From the NCBI RefSeq assembly GCF_004296935.1, contig NZ_SCVH01000106.1, positions 1 through 64,000 on the forward strand: a stretch of 64,000 nucleotides of DNA. The letters run 5' to 3'. This stretch comes from Reyranella sp. Lineage in GTDB: Bacteria; Pseudomonadota; Alphaproteobacteria; Reyranellales; Reyranellaceae. Numbering within the stretch: position 1 is the first letter of the stretch; every line of letters starts with the position of its first letter. Both the position numbers and the translations under genes were made by a program. The notes below the pieces were generated by a model that searched no databases, was not told the DNA's origin, and was given only the letters and a program-made list of their open reading frames with translations. This document shows, one piece after another, positions 26,225 to 35,684 of this stretch.

Positions 26225-28287
26225 GCGATGTCCTCCAGGACGATCTGGCCGACGGCATTGATGCGGGCGGCAAAGCCCTGCGGCACCACCGTCGTGGTGC
26301 CATCCTCGACGATCAGCGCCGGCCCGTCGAGGGACATGCCGGGCCTGAGCGCCGTCCGTTCGTGGATAGCAGCGTTCTCGCGCCGGCCGCTCGCCGGATC
26401 CAGAACCTCGCGATGGCCGACCGGTGCGGGGGCGGCGCTCTTCGCCAGATCCTTCACCGGCTTGGGCAGCGGCCGCGCGGTGGCGATCGACAGCGTCCAG
26501 GTCAGCGCCTCGACCTCGAGCTTGGGGATGGCGCGGCCGAACACCGTTTCATAGGTCGCCTCGAAGCGGCGGCGCAGGTCGGGCGCGGCATCGGCGGCGA
26601 AGGCGGCGTTGGGCAGGGGCACCGCGATCTCGTGGCCCTGGCCGCGGTAGCGCATGAAGGCGTGGCGCGTCTCGACCAGTTCCTCGCCGGGCGCCGCCGG
26701 CCGCACGACGGCCTCGGCTTCGGCGCGCATGGTGGCGAACAGCTCGTTCAGCATCTTGGCGTCGAACATGTCGAGCCGGATATGGCGCGTGCGCACCACC
26801 TCGTAGGCGATCGGCGCGCGGAGGAAGCCGAAAGCGGAGCCCACGCCGGCGCCGACCGGCACCACGACGCGCTTCATGCCGAGCTTGCGGGCCAGCCGCG
26901 CGGCGTGGAGCGGTGCGGCACCACCAAAAGCGATGAGGGTGCGGTCGGCAGTGTCCTTGCCGTTCTCGACGGCGTGCACGCGGGCCGCACTCGCCATGGT
27001 TTCGTCGACGATCTCGGCCACACCCGCCGCCGCGCCCTGGGCATCGGTCTTGAGTGCGACGGCCAGCGCCTGCAGCGAGGCTTTGGCCTTGTCGGGATAG
27101 AGCGGGAGGGCGCCGCCGGCGAAACGGGCGGGATCGAGTCGGCCCAGCGCCGTGTCGGCGTCGGTTACCGTGGGTTCGGTGCCGCCATTGCCGTAGCAGG
27201 CGGGGCCGGGAACGCTGCCGGCCGAATCGGGGCCGACCTGGATGCGGCCCAGCGCATCGAGCCGGGCGATCGAGCCGCCGCCGGCGCCGATCTCGACCAG
27301 TTCGATCACCGGGATGCGAACGGGGAGCCCGCTGCCCTGTACGAAGCGATAGGCGCGCGCGACCTCGAACTGGCGCGAGCGCTGCAGTTCCAGATCGTCG
27401 AGCAGGGTGAGCTTGGCCGTGGTGCCGCCCATGTCGAAGGCGACGGCCCTGGCCACCGCGTTCTCGGCTGCGACCGTGAGCGCCAGGATGGCGCCGCCGG
27501 CCGGGCCCGATTCGACCAGCCGCACGGGGTAGCGTCGCGCCGTGTCGACCGTGGTGATGCCGCCCGACGACATCATCAGCAGCAGGGGGCCGGCGATGCC
27601 CTCTTTCTTGAGGTCGCGCTCGAGCTGGCCGAGATAGCCCGCCATGCGTGGCAGCACGTAGGCGTTGGCGATGGTGGTCGAGGTACGCTCGTACTCGCGG
27701 ATCTCGGGGCAGACCTCGCAGGAGAGCGAGATCGCCACATCCGGCAACTCCTCGGCCAGGATCGCGCCGGCGCGGCGTTCGTGCGCCTCGTGGGTGAAGC
27801 TGTGCAGGAAGCAGACGGCCACCGCCTCGATCTTGCGCTGACGCAATTCGATGGCGACGGCGCGCACGGCCTTCTCGTCGAGCGCCAGCAGCACGGCGCC
27901 GTCGGCCGCCACGCGCTCCGGGATGCCGAAGCGCAGGTCGCGCGGTACCAGCGGTTCGGGCCGCTCCATGTAGATGTCGTACTGCTCGAAGCGGTGCTCC
28001 CAGGCCATCTCGACCGAATCGCGGAAGCCGTCGGTCGTGAGCAGGGCGGTGCGTGCGCCCTTGCGCTCGATCAGGGCGTTGGTGGCGAGCGTCGTGCCAT
28101 GCACCACCAGCGTCACGTCGGATGCCGCGACCTTGGCTTCGGACAGGATGGCGCGCACGCCGTCCAGCACCGCGCGCTCGGGCGCGTCGGGCGTCGTCAG
28201 CAGCTTGATGGAATGGGCCGCTGTGCCGGTTTCCAGCACCACGTCGGTGAACGTGCCGCCGATATCGACGGCCAGGCGAGCGGACAT
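26221..28287 (-). CDS. hyuA: Hydantoinase/oxoprolinase A subunit
   Basis: 688 aa HyuA-type ATPase subunit of the ASKHA fold. The N-terminal phosphate loop RLAVDIGGTFTDVVLE and the second phosphate motif VAFDMGGTTAKLTLL are clear, as is the IALIAFGGAAPLHA-like segment (LIAFGGAAPLHAARLA). It would activate the substrate by phosphorylation for HyuB. It overlaps the upstream Bug gene by one base (TGATG) and HyuB by four. Confidence 0.93.
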   Translation of the reverse strand: MSARLAVDIGGTFTDVVLETGTAAHSIKLLTTPDAPERAVLDGVRAILSEAKVAASDVTLVVHGTTLATNALIERKGARTALLTTDGFRDSVEMAWEHRFEQYDIYMERPEPLVPRDLRFGIPERVAADGAVLLALDEKAVRAVAIELRQRKIEAVAVCFLHSFTHEAHERRAGAILAEELPDVAISLSCEVCPEIREYERTSTTIANAYVLPRMAGYLGQLERDLKKEGIAGPLLLMMSSGGITTVDTARRYPVRLVESGPAGGAILALTVAAENAVARAVAFDMGGTTAKLTLLDDLELQRSRQFEVARAYRFVQGSGLPVRIPVIELVEIGAGGGSIARLDALGRIQVGPDSAGSVPGPACYGNGGTEPTVTDADTALGRLDPARFAGGALPLYPDKAKASLQALAVALKTDAQGAAAGVAEIVDETMASAARVHAVENGKDTADRTLIAFGGAAPLHAARLARKLGMKRVVVPVGAGVGSAFGFLRAPIAYEVVRTRHIRLDMFDAKMLNELFATMRAEAEAVVRPAAPGEELVETRHAFMRYRGQGHEIAVPLPNAAFAADAAPDLRRRFEATYETVFGRAIPKLEVEALTWTLSIATARPLPKPVKDLAKSAAPAPVGHREVLDPASGRRENAAIHERTALRPGMSLDGPALIVEDGTTTVVPQGFAARINAVGQIVLEDIA

Positions 28288-29258
28288 CAGTTGGCGTCGA
28301 TCTTGATGTTGCCCTTGGCGACGACGTCGCCCCAGGTTTTCAGGTCGCGCTGCAGGTAGGCGATGTAGTCGGCGCGCGACAGGGTCGCGGGATGGAGCCC
28401 GTTCTCGTCGTACTTGGCCTTCACGGCCGGGTCGGCCATGACCTTCAGGATCGCGGCCGTCAGCACGGCCATGACCGGCTCCGGCGTCTTGGGCGGAGCG
28501 GCGATCGCGTACCAGTTCTCGGCCTGATAGCCCGGCACCACTTCGGCGATCGCCGGAGTCTCGGGCAGGACGGGCCAGCGCTCGGGCGAGGTCACGGCCA
28601 TGGCGCGGGCCTTACCGCCGCGGATCAGGCCCAGGGTGGCGGGGTCGCCGAAATAGGCGTCGACGATGCCGGCGGCGAGATCGTTCAGGGCCGGTCCGGT
28701 GCCACGATAGGGCACGTGGATCATCTTCAGGCCCGACATCTGCGTGAACAGCTCGCCCGCGAGATGCTGGCTGGTGCCGATGCCACCCGAGGCCCAGCGC
28801 AGCTCCTGGCGTTTCGCCAGCTCCATGAACTCAGGCAAAGTCTTGGCCGGCAGGTCGTTGCGCACCGCCACGATGAAGGGCATGCGCACCAGCCGCGTGA
28901 TGTGTGACAGCGCCATCGGATCGTAGGGCATCTTGCGCAGATGCGGTCCGGCGGTGAGCGTGCCGACGCCGGTGAGGGAGAGCGTGTAGCCGTCTGGCGG
29001 GGCGTGCGACATCGCTTCGACGCCGATGATGCCGCCGGCGCCGCTCTTGTTCTCGATCACGATCGGCTGGCCGAGTTCCCTGGACAGCGGCTCCATCAGC
29101 AGGCGCGCGGTGAGGTCGACGCCGCCGCCGGGCGGGAAGGGCACGATGATCTTGATCGGCCGGCTGGGAAACTTGTCCTGCGCCCAGGCCTGACGCAGAG
29201 CCGCCGCGGCGGGCAGCATCGTGGCTCCGATCAGCAACGCGCGACGACTGGTACGCAT
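28287..29258 (-). CDS. Bug/TctC-family periplasmic solute-binding protein
   Basis: 323 aa receptor with an N-terminal MRTSRRALLIGATMLPAAAAL export signal ending near QAWAQ (Tat-like RR). Family landmarks are IKIIVPFPPGGGVDLTARL, IENKSGAGGIIG and VPYRGTGPALNDLAAG. It is translationally coupled to HyuA (one-base overlap), so it is probably the receptor for the same substrate. The ATG at 29258 is preferred over an ATG 39 bases upstream because the signal peptide begins there. Confidence 0.92.
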   Translation of the reverse strand: MRTSRRALLIGATMLPAAAALRQAWAQDKFPSRPIKIIVPFPPGGGVDLTARLLMEPLSRELGQPIVIENKSGAGGIIGVEAMSHAPPDGYTLSLTGVGTLTAGPHLRKMPYDPMALSHITRLVRMPFIVAVRNDLPAKTLPEFMELAKRQELRWASGGIGTSQHLAGELFTQMSGLKMIHVPYRGTGPALNDLAAGIVDAYFGDPATLGLIRGGKARAMAVTSPERWPVLPETPAIAEVVPGYQAENWYAIAAPPKTPEPVMAVLTAAILKVMADPAVKAKYDENGLHPATLSRADYIAYLQRDLKTWGDVVAKGNIKIDAN

Positions 29259-29300
29259 GGCAATCCCTTCCCCGTTATCCCCGCGCGAACGTATCACAGC

Positions 29301-30449
29301 TCAGCGGGCGACGCGCTTGAACGTCTCGACGAAGCGGTCGACGTCTTCCTCGTCGTTGTAGACGTGCGGGCTGATGCGCAGCCGACCGAGTCGCGGTGCG
29401 GCATGGACGTTCTCCGCCGCGAGCCTCTGCGGCAGGTCGTCGGCCATGCCCTTGGGGAAGTGCAGGCAGAGCAGATGCGGTGCGCGGAGCTTGCGGTCGA
29501 GCACGCGCACGCCCGAATTTCCGAGGCCCTCGGCCAGCCGGTCGGTGAGCATGCCGAGTCGCTCCACGATCGGCCCATTGCCCCAGCCCGCCATCATCTC
29601 CATGCCGACCGCGGCCATTTCGAGCGTGATGAAGTGGTCGCGTTCGCCCATGTCGTAACGGCGCGCGCCGTCGGCATAGGAGAGATCGCGGAAATAGACC
29701 TTCTGCTCGGCCGCCACGCCCTTGCGCGCCGGAGCGGTCTGCTCGAGCGGCACGCCGTTCTGGTGGCGCTTGGCGACATACATGAAGGCCCGGCCGTAGG
29801 GGCCGAGGACCCATTTATAGGTCGGGAAGATCAGGAAATCGGGATCGAGCGTCTTCACGTCGATGCGGCGCACGCCGGCATCGTGCGTGGCGTCGATCAG
29901 CAGGGCAGCACCCTTGGCCTTGGCCGCCGCCGCGACGCGCGGCATGTCGAGCGCGCCGCCGTCCGACCAGTGGACCGAGGAAATCGAGACCAGGCCGAGG
30001 GGCGCCGCACCGTTGCGTTCGATCGCCTCCAGCACGGCCGAGGTCCAGTCGCCGTCCGTCGGCTGCGGCACGGGCTCGACGGTAAAACCGCCGGCCTCGG
30101 CACGGCTCATCCACTCCAGCACCGGCGAGGTATGGTCGTCCTGCAGCACCAGCACACGGCTGCCGCGCGGGATCGCCAGCACCTTGCCGGCGGTCGACAC
30201 GCCGTAGCCGACGGAGGGGATCAGCGCCACGTCGACGGGATCGGCGCCGATCAGAGCCGCCGCCGCCTTGCGCGCCCGCTCGTGCTGGCCGGCCATGAAC
30301 TGGCCATCGAGCTTCCACGGCTGGCCTTTTCGGCCGACGCCGGCGCGGCCGGCCTCCTGCACCGCGAGCGGCAGGGGGCTCCAGGCGGCAGCATTCATGA
30401 AACAGACGTCGCGCGGAATGTCGAACAACGCGCGTTGGGAGGGGAGCAT
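29301..30449 (-). CDS. Class V aminotransferase-fold PLP enzyme
   Basis: 382 aa fold-type-I PLP enzyme of the class V group (cysteine desulfurase/isopenicillin-N epimerase/kynureninase relatives). The cofactor lysine is in FPTYKWVLGPYG, the Asp in LLIDATHDAGV, and the N-terminus CFMNAAAWSPLP matches the group's start. The family cannot tell aminotransferase from epimerase, lyase or desulfurase. It is the first gene of the minus-strand catabolic cluster, 42 bp upstream of the Bug gene. Confidence 0.88.
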   Translation of the reverse strand: MLPSQRALFDIPRDVCFMNAAAWSPLPLAVQEAGRAGVGRKGQPWKLDGQFMAGQHERARKAAAALIGADPVDVALIPSVGYGVSTAGKVLAIPRGSRVLVLQDDHTSPVLEWMSRAEAGGFTVEPVPQPTDGDWTSAVLEAIERNGAAPLGLVSISSVHWSDGGALDMPRVAAAAKAKGAALLIDATHDAGVRRIDVKTLDPDFLIFPTYKWVLGPYGRAFMYVAKRHQNGVPLEQTAPARKGVAAEQKVYFRDLSYADGARRYDMGERDHFITLEMAAVGMEMMAGWGNGPIVERLGMLTDRLAEGLGNSGVRVLDRKLRAPHLLCLHFPKGMADDLPQRLAAENVHAAPRLGRLRISPHVYNDEEDVDRFVETFKRVAR

Positions 30450-30641
30450 CTCTCAATTCTCCATCGATCGGTGTGACGGCAGCCTAGCCTGTCCCGGCAC
30501 CCATACCGGCACCAGAAAACCTATAGGCAGACCCTACTCAATGCCCACGCGAGGACCACGCGCGCGTCTGATTACCTGCCATGTCATTGAGAGGCTGGCG
30601 GACCGCGCCCAAGTTGAGCCCATCAACCCAAGGAGGGATCG

Positions 30642-30893
30642 ATGAGCTTCCAGTCCCGCGATCGTCTCACCATCGAGCCGGATCTGTTCGTGACGCCGGC
30701 CGGCGCCGTGACGCCACCGTCATTCCGCAAGCGCCTCGCCGTCACCGTCGCCGTATGGCGCGAGCGCACGGTGGCCAGGCGCTGCCTGGCGCAGATGGAC
30801 GCCCGCAGCCTGCGTGACGCCGGCATCTCGCCCGCGGCGGCCGCCTTCGAATCGGGCCGGCCGTTCTGGCAGAAGCTGGGCGGGCTGCGCTAG
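30642..30893 (+). CDS. DUF1127 (YjiS-like) small protein
   Basis: 83 aa. The C-terminal 45 residues show the DUF1127 pattern: a basic helix (WRERTVARRCLAQMDARSLRDAGIS) followed by an A-x-x-E-x-x-x-PFW end (AFESGRPFWQKL). DUF1127 proteins in alphaproteobacteria are small arginine-rich factors tied to RNA turnover and phosphate or carbon control. A strong Shine-Dalgarno (AGGAGG) precedes the ATG. It stands alone before the trehalose operon. Confidence 0.85.
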   Translation: MSFQSRDRLTIEPDLFVTPAGAVTPPSFRKRLAVTVAVWRERTVARRCLAQMDARSLRDAGISPAAAAFESGRPFWQKLGGLR

Positions 30894-31075
30894 CTGCGTT
30901 CGCCACGGTATCGCCACGCGGCTTTTTGCGGAACCCGGATCGACGACAGGCGTTAAGTCCTCACGCGCAAGACGGGGCTGCTCGCCGGAACGCCCCGCAA
31001 GCGGCGTGTTGTGGTCATAGGTCCCCTCGCGCCCGAGATGAAGTTGATCATTGGCGCAAAGGGGGTACGGCCAGG

Positions 31076-31834
31076 ATGACACCACCTGAACTCGACCCGA
31101 TGTCGGCGCTGTTTCTCGATCTCGACGGGACGCTGCTCGAGATCGCGGCGACACCGGAGTTGGTCATCGTGCCGCCCGTCCTGCCGGACTTGCTGTTTCG
31201 TCTTCATCGTCTGCTGGCCGGTGCGCTCGCCATCGTGACCGGTCGGCCGCTTGCCATCGTCGATCGTCTGCTCGCGCCATTCTCGGCCAGCGCCGCGGGC
31301 GAACACGGCGTCGTGCTGCGCTACGAAGATGGCACTTTGGAAGAAATGCCGGCGGGCCTTGCCATGCCCGAGGTCTGGCGTGAGTCGCTGGCCGTCGCCG
31401 CCGAGCGATGGCCCGGCGTGTTGATCGAGGCCAAGCCGCATGGCTGCGCCGTCCACTATCGGCTGGCGCCCGAGCATGGCGACGATGTGTGGCGCCTGGT
31501 GCGCGCACTGGTGGCTGACGATCATCCGTGGTTTCGGCTGATCCCGGCGCGCGAGGCGGTCGAGATCGGGCCGCGCGCCGCCTCCAAGGGGCATGCGGTC
31601 GAACGCCTGATGGCGTCTGCGCCCTTCGCCGGCCGCAATCCGATCTTCGTCGGCGACGATTTCACCGACGAGGCCGGCATGAATGCAGCGCGTGGCTTCG
31701 GCGGACAGGGGCTGCGCGTTGCCGAGTTCTTCGATGGCGACCCCGCCGCCGTTCGCGCCTGGCTGAAGCGCGGGGCGGACCTGCTTGATGGCCGGCCTGT
31801 CGTGAGCACGGTGCCCACTGGGGTCAGGCCATGA
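31076..31834 (+). CDS. otsB: Trehalose-6-phosphate phosphatase
   Basis: 252 aa HAD-superfamily phosphatase that converts trehalose-6-phosphate to trehalose. HAD motif I LFLDLDGTLL (nucleophile Asp 14, general acid Asp 16), motif II TGRP, and motif IV IFVGDDFTDEAGM are present, with the C2-type cap between. The ATG at 31076 directly precedes the HAD motif. It overlaps the GH15 gene by 4 bp (ATGA) and forms an otsB-GH15-otsA operon. Confidence 0.94.
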   Translation: MTPPELDPMSALFLDLDGTLLEIAATPELVIVPPVLPDLLFRLHRLLAGALAIVTGRPLAIVDRLLAPFSASAAGEHGVVLRYEDGTLEEMPAGLAMPEVWRESLAVAAERWPGVLIEAKPHGCAVHYRLAPEHGDDVWRLVRALVADDHPWFRLIPAREAVEIGPRAASKGHAVERLMASAPFAGRNPIFVGDDFTDEAGMNAARGFGGQGLRVAEFFDGDPAAVRAWLKRGADLLDGRPVVSTVPTGVRP

Positions 31835-33630
31835 GCAGCCTCGATCTCGGCGTCGTCGGCAACTGCGCGATCGCCAGCCTGATCGATCGCAACGGGCGCC
31901 ATGTGTGGCATGGGCTCGGCCGGCTCGACGGCGATCCGGTATTCAATGCGCTGCTGGGTGGCGATGATCCGCAAAGCGGGTTCATGGACGCCGTCGTGGC
32001 GGGTGCCAAGAACGGCCACCAGCGCTACCTGCACAACTCCGCCATCCTCGAAACCACGATCGACGGCGCCGGCGGCACCGTGCGCATCATCGACTTCGCG
32101 CCGCGCTTCCGCCGCTTCGGCCGCATGTTCCGCCCGCCCATGCTGGTGCGCCGGCTGGAGCCGGTGGCCGGCCGGCCGCGACTCGCGTTGCGCCTGCGGC
32201 CGACCTTCGGCTACGGCGCGCACCGTGCGCAGTTTACGGCCGGCAGCAACCATGTGCGCTTCTTTGGCGATTCCTCGGTGCTGCGGCTCACAACAGACGC
32301 GTCGATCAACTACCTGCTGCACGAAACCGAGTTTTCGCTCGACCAGCCGGTCACGCTGCTGGTCGGCGCCGACGAAAGCATCACCGACAATCCCGACACG
32401 ATCGCACGCTCCTTCCTCGCCGAGACCGAGGCCTACTGGCAGACCTGGGTGCGTGATCTCAACATTCCATTCGACTGGCAGGCCGCGGTGATCCGCGCCG
32501 CGATCACCCTGAAGCTCTGCAGCTTCGAGGACACCGGTGCGGTGCTGGCCGCCCTCACCACGTCGATACCCGAGGCGCCGGGCACGCCACGCACCTGGGA
32601 CTACCGGTTCACCTGGCTGCGCGATGCCTTCTTCACGGTGACGGCGCTCAACCGCCTGTCAGCGACGCTTACCATGGAAAGCTACGTGCGCTTCATCATC
32701 GACATCGTCGAAGCCGGCAGTACGCGTGGCGAGGTCCATGCGATCGCACCGCTGTTTCCCATTGCACCCGGCACCGACACGACCGAACGCCTGGTCAATT
32801 CGCTGCCGGGCTATCGCGGCTTCGGACCGGTGCGCGTCGGCAACGCCGCCGTCGGTCAGCGCCAGAACGACACCTACGGCTCGATGGTGCTGACGGCGGC
32901 GCAGATGTTCTGGGACGAGCGTCTGCCACGCCAGGGCGATCTCGAGCTCTATCGTCAGCTCTGCGTCGTCGGCAGCGAAGCACATCGCGCGGCGCTGACA
33001 CCCGATGCCGGCCTGTGGGAGTACCGCGACCGCGAAGAGGTGCACACCTTCTCGGCAGCGATGTGCTGGGCGGCGCAACATCGCCTCGGCTTGATCGCCA
33101 AGCGGGTCGGTGTCGACGCCGAATCACGCGAGTGGCTGGCGCGCGCCGGCGTCCTGCGTCAGGAGGTGTTGAAGCGCGGCACGACATCGGAAGGTTGGCT
33201 GTCGGGCGTGCTCGACCGCGACATGCTCGACGCCTCGAGCCTGGTGCTCCCCGAGATCGGCCTGTTGCGCTCCGACGATCCGCGCTTTCATGCCACGCTC
33301 GACGCAGTCGGCAAGCGGCTGACGAGGAACGGCTTCGTGATGCGCTACGCCGAGGCCGATGACTTCGGCAAGCCGTCCAATGCCTTCCTGCTCTGCACCT
33401 TCTGGTACATCGATGCGCTGGCAAGCGTCGGCCGCCGAGACGAGGCGCTGGAGCTGTTCAACAATCTGCTCGGCCGGCGCAACCACGTCGGGCTGCTTTC
33501 GGAGGACATCGATCCCCGCACCGGCGAACTGTGGGGCAACTTTCCGCAAACCTATTCGCAGGTCGGGTTGATCCTGTCGGCGATGCGCCTGTCGAGAAGC
33601 TGGGAGGAGGGGCTGTGGCGCGCCTCGTGA
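31831..33630 (+). CDS. Glycoside hydrolase family 15 protein
   Basis: 599 aa, (alpha/alpha)6-barrel hydrolase. N-terminal beta-sandwich (about 1-210, IASLIDRNGRHVWHGL), then the barrel with TWDYRFTWLRDAFFTVTAL and the C-terminal LSEDIDPRTGELWGNFPQTYSQVGLI that carries the family's second catalytic Glu region. GH15 members here are glucoamylases or trehalases (mycobacterial type). Its place between otsB and otsA argues for trehalose or a trehalose-linked glucan as substrate, but the sequence alone does not decide. No signal peptide. Confidence 0.92.
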   Translation: MSSLDLGVVGNCAIASLIDRNGRHVWHGLGRLDGDPVFNALLGGDDPQSGFMDAVVAGAKNGHQRYLHNSAILETTIDGAGGTVRIIDFAPRFRRFGRMFRPPMLVRRLEPVAGRPRLALRLRPTFGYGAHRAQFTAGSNHVRFFGDSSVLRLTTDASINYLLHETEFSLDQPVTLLVGADESITDNPDTIARSFLAETEAYWQTWVRDLNIPFDWQAAVIRAAITLKLCSFEDTGAVLAALTTSIPEAPGTPRTWDYRFTWLRDAFFTVTALNRLSATLTMESYVRFIIDIVEAGSTRGEVHAIAPLFPIAPGTDTTERLVNSLPGYRGFGPVRVGNAAVGQRQNDTYGSMVLTAAQMFWDERLPRQGDLELYRQLCVVGSEAHRAALTPDAGLWEYRDREEVHTFSAAMCWAAQHRLGLIAKRVGVDAESREWLARAGVLRQEVLKRGTTSEGWLSGVLDRDMLDASSLVLPEIGLLRSDDPRFHATLDAVGKRLTRNGFVMRYAEADDFGKPSNAFLLCTFWYIDALASVGRRDEALELFNNLLGRRNHVGLLSEDIDPRTGELWGNFPQTYSQVGLILSAMRLSRSWEEGLWRAS

Positions 33631-35000
33631 TCGTCTCGAATCGGGTGCCGATCCCCAAATCGCGAGGTGCGACCGCGGGTGGACTGGCCGTTGCGCTGCG
33701 CGATCTCCTGATACCGGGCTCGATGTGGTTCGGCTGGAGTGGCCGCCTCGCCGCCGAGCCCGCCTCGCAACCGTCGCTCGTCGAGGCGCGCGGCGTCACC
33801 TACGCCACGGTCGATCTCACGGCCGAGGCGCATCGCAGCTTCTATATCGGCTTTGCCAACGGTGCGTTGTGGCCGCTGCTGCACTTCCGGCTCGGGCTGA
33901 TGCATTTCCGCCGCGAGGACTATGCCGGGTATCTCGCGGTCAATGAGAGCTTCGCGGCATCGCTCGGCCAGGTCGTCAAGTCCGACGACACCGTCTGGGT
34001 GCACGACTACCACGTCATTCCGTTCGGCCGGATGCTGCGCGAGCAGGGCTTCGCCGGGCCGCTGGGCTTCTTTCTGCACGTGCCGTTCGTACCGCCGTCA
34101 GTGCTGGAGGCCATGCCGGTCGCGCGCGACCTGGTGGCCGATCTCTGCGCCTACGACGTCGTGGGCTTCCAGACCGAGGAGCACGCCCGTGACTTCCGCG
34201 ATTGCGCGCAGCGCATGCTGGGGGCCACGGTCGATGGCGAATGGATCCGCCTCAATGGCCGTCGCATGCGCGTCTTTGCCGATCCGATCGGCATCGACGC
34301 GGAGGGTTTCGCGCGGGACGCCGGTCGGGCGGCCAACGACAAGCTGGTGCAGAGGGTGGCTGGCAGCCTGGCCGGACGCGCGCTCATCGTCGGTGTCGAT
34401 CGCATGGACTATTCCAAGGGTCTGCCGCAGCGCTTCGAGGCCTTCGGGCGCCTGCTCGAGAAGCATCCCGAGCACCGCCGCAGGATCCACTTCCTGCAGA
34501 TCTGCCCGCGGTCGCGCGAGGAGGTCGACGAATACCGCAAGCTGCGCATCGATCTCGACCGGCTGGCGGGCCGGATCAACGGCAAGTTCTCCGAGTTCGA
34601 CTGGACACCCCTGCGCTACAGCGCGCGGGCGGCGCCGCGCATGACGCTGGCGGGCCTCTACCGCCTCGGGCGGATCGGCGTGGTGACGCCGCTGCGCGAC
34701 GGCATGAACCTGGTTGCCAAGGAGTTCATCGCCGCTCAACCCGACGAGGATCCCGGCGTTCTTGTCCTGTCGCGGTTCGCCGGCGCGGCGCACGAGCTCA
34801 CCGAGGCCCTGGTCGTCAATCCCTTCGACCCCGACGCCATCGCCGATGCCATGCACCTGGCGTTGACGATGCCGGCCGGCGAACGCAAGGAGCGGCACGC
34901 CGCGCTGAAGGCAAAGGTGTTCCTGACCACGGCCCAGGTCTATTGCCGGCGCTTCCTCGACGCACTGGCCGCGCGCTCCCTTGTGCAGGCGGCAGCCTAG
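33615..35000 (+). CDS. otsA: Alpha,alpha-trehalose-phosphate synthase (UDP-forming)
   Basis: 461 aa GT20 glycosyltransferase joining UDP-glucose (or ADP/GDP-glucose) and glucose-6-phosphate. Landmarks: RLVIVSNRVP at the N-terminus, VWVHDYHVIPFGRML, the phosphate-binding GVDRMDYSKGLPQRF, and LRDGMNLVAKEF with the C-terminal LVVNPFD. The start is GTG at 33615, overlapping the GH15 stop by 16 bp; a strong GGGAGGAGG (33602-33610) within the GH15 gene serves it. No ATG lies near the conserved start. Confidence 0.95.
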   Translation: MARLVIVSNRVPIPKSRGATAGGLAVALRDLLIPGSMWFGWSGRLAAEPASQPSLVEARGVTYATVDLTAEAHRSFYIGFANGALWPLLHFRLGLMHFRREDYAGYLAVNESFAASLGQVVKSDDTVWVHDYHVIPFGRMLREQGFAGPLGFFLHVPFVPPSVLEAMPVARDLVADLCAYDVVGFQTEEHARDFRDCAQRMLGATVDGEWIRLNGRRMRVFADPIGIDAEGFARDAGRAANDKLVQRVAGSLAGRALIVGVDRMDYSKGLPQRFEAFGRLLEKHPEHRRRIHFLQICPRSREEVDEYRKLRIDLDRLAGRINGKFSEFDWTPLRYSARAAPRMTLAGLYRLGRIGVVTPLRDGMNLVAKEFIAAQPDEDPGVLVLSRFAGAAHELTEALVVNPFDPDAIADAMHLALTMPAGERKERHAALKAKVFLTTAQVYCRRFLDALAARSLVQAAA

Positions 35001-35004
35001 CAGC

Positions 35005-35634
35005 TTACCACATGGTCTTGGCGGCGCGGCCCGACCATTCGCGATCGTAGGTCTCGCCGCCGACGCGGTCGTGGCTCAGCGCCGCCAGGATCTGGCCGGC
35101 GCTGGGCAGGCTCTTCGGGTCGATATGGCGCGCCGGGTTCCATAACTCGGAGCGCACCAGCGCGCGGGCGCACTGGAAATAGACGGCGTCGACCGTCATC
35201 ACCATGACCGAACGTGGCGCCTTGTCCTCGACGGCAAAAGAGTCGAGCAGTTCAGGCTCGACGCTGATCCGGGCGCGGCCGTTGACCCTGAGCGTGTTGC
35301 CGACGCCCGGGATCAGGAACAGCAACGCGACCCGGGGATCGCTCACGATGTTGCGCAGCGAATCGATGCGGTTGTTGCCGCGCCGGTCGGGCAGCATCAG
35401 GGTCTTCTCGTCGTGCACGCGCACGAAGCCCGGCTTGTCGCCGCGCGGCGAGCAGTCGAGCCCCTCCGGTCCCGCGGTCGCGAGCGAGGCGAAGGGCGAG
35501 GCCTCGATGTAGGCGCGATACTGCGGCGTGATCCGCGCCACTTCCTTGACCGTGGAAGTCTCGCCGGGCTGGCCATAGAGCGCTTCCAGGTCGGCGATGG
35601 TGGTGAGGGTGTGCGGGCTGAGCGGGTCGGGCAT
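35005..35634 (-). CDS. PPOX-class FMN flavoprotein (MSMEG_1061-like)
   Basis: 209 aa split-barrel protein of the pyridoxamine-5'-phosphate-oxidase superfamily, with the layout of the MSMEG_1061 subgroup: helical N-terminus, then FASLATAGPEGLDCSPRGDKPGFVRVHDEKTLMLPDRRGNNRIDSL and VALLFLIPGVGNTLRVNGRA. It probably binds FMN or F420-like flavin and reduces or oxidises a small molecule. The ATG at 35634 begins the homologous part. Convergent with otsA (4-bp gap), downstream of the kinase-Usp gene (50 bp). Confidence 0.85.
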   Translation of the reverse strand: MPDPLSPHTLTTIADLEALYGQPGETSTVKEVARITPQYRAYIEASPFASLATAGPEGLDCSPRGDKPGFVRVHDEKTLMLPDRRGNNRIDSLRNIVSDPRVALLFLIPGVGNTLRVNGRARISVEPELLDSFAVEDKAPRSVMVMTVDAVYFQCARALVRSELWNPARHIDPKSLPSAGQILAALSHDRVGGETYDREWSGRAAKTMW

Positions 35635-35684
35635 GGCATCCTCGCGAAAGGGAGCGCGCACGCTGTCGAAACCGGCCGCCAGAA

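Noticed and set aside
26200-28359. A 719-codon + strand frame opposite hyuA
   Set aside because: Its length comes from GC-rich antisense codon usage; hyuA on the other strand has all the family motifs.
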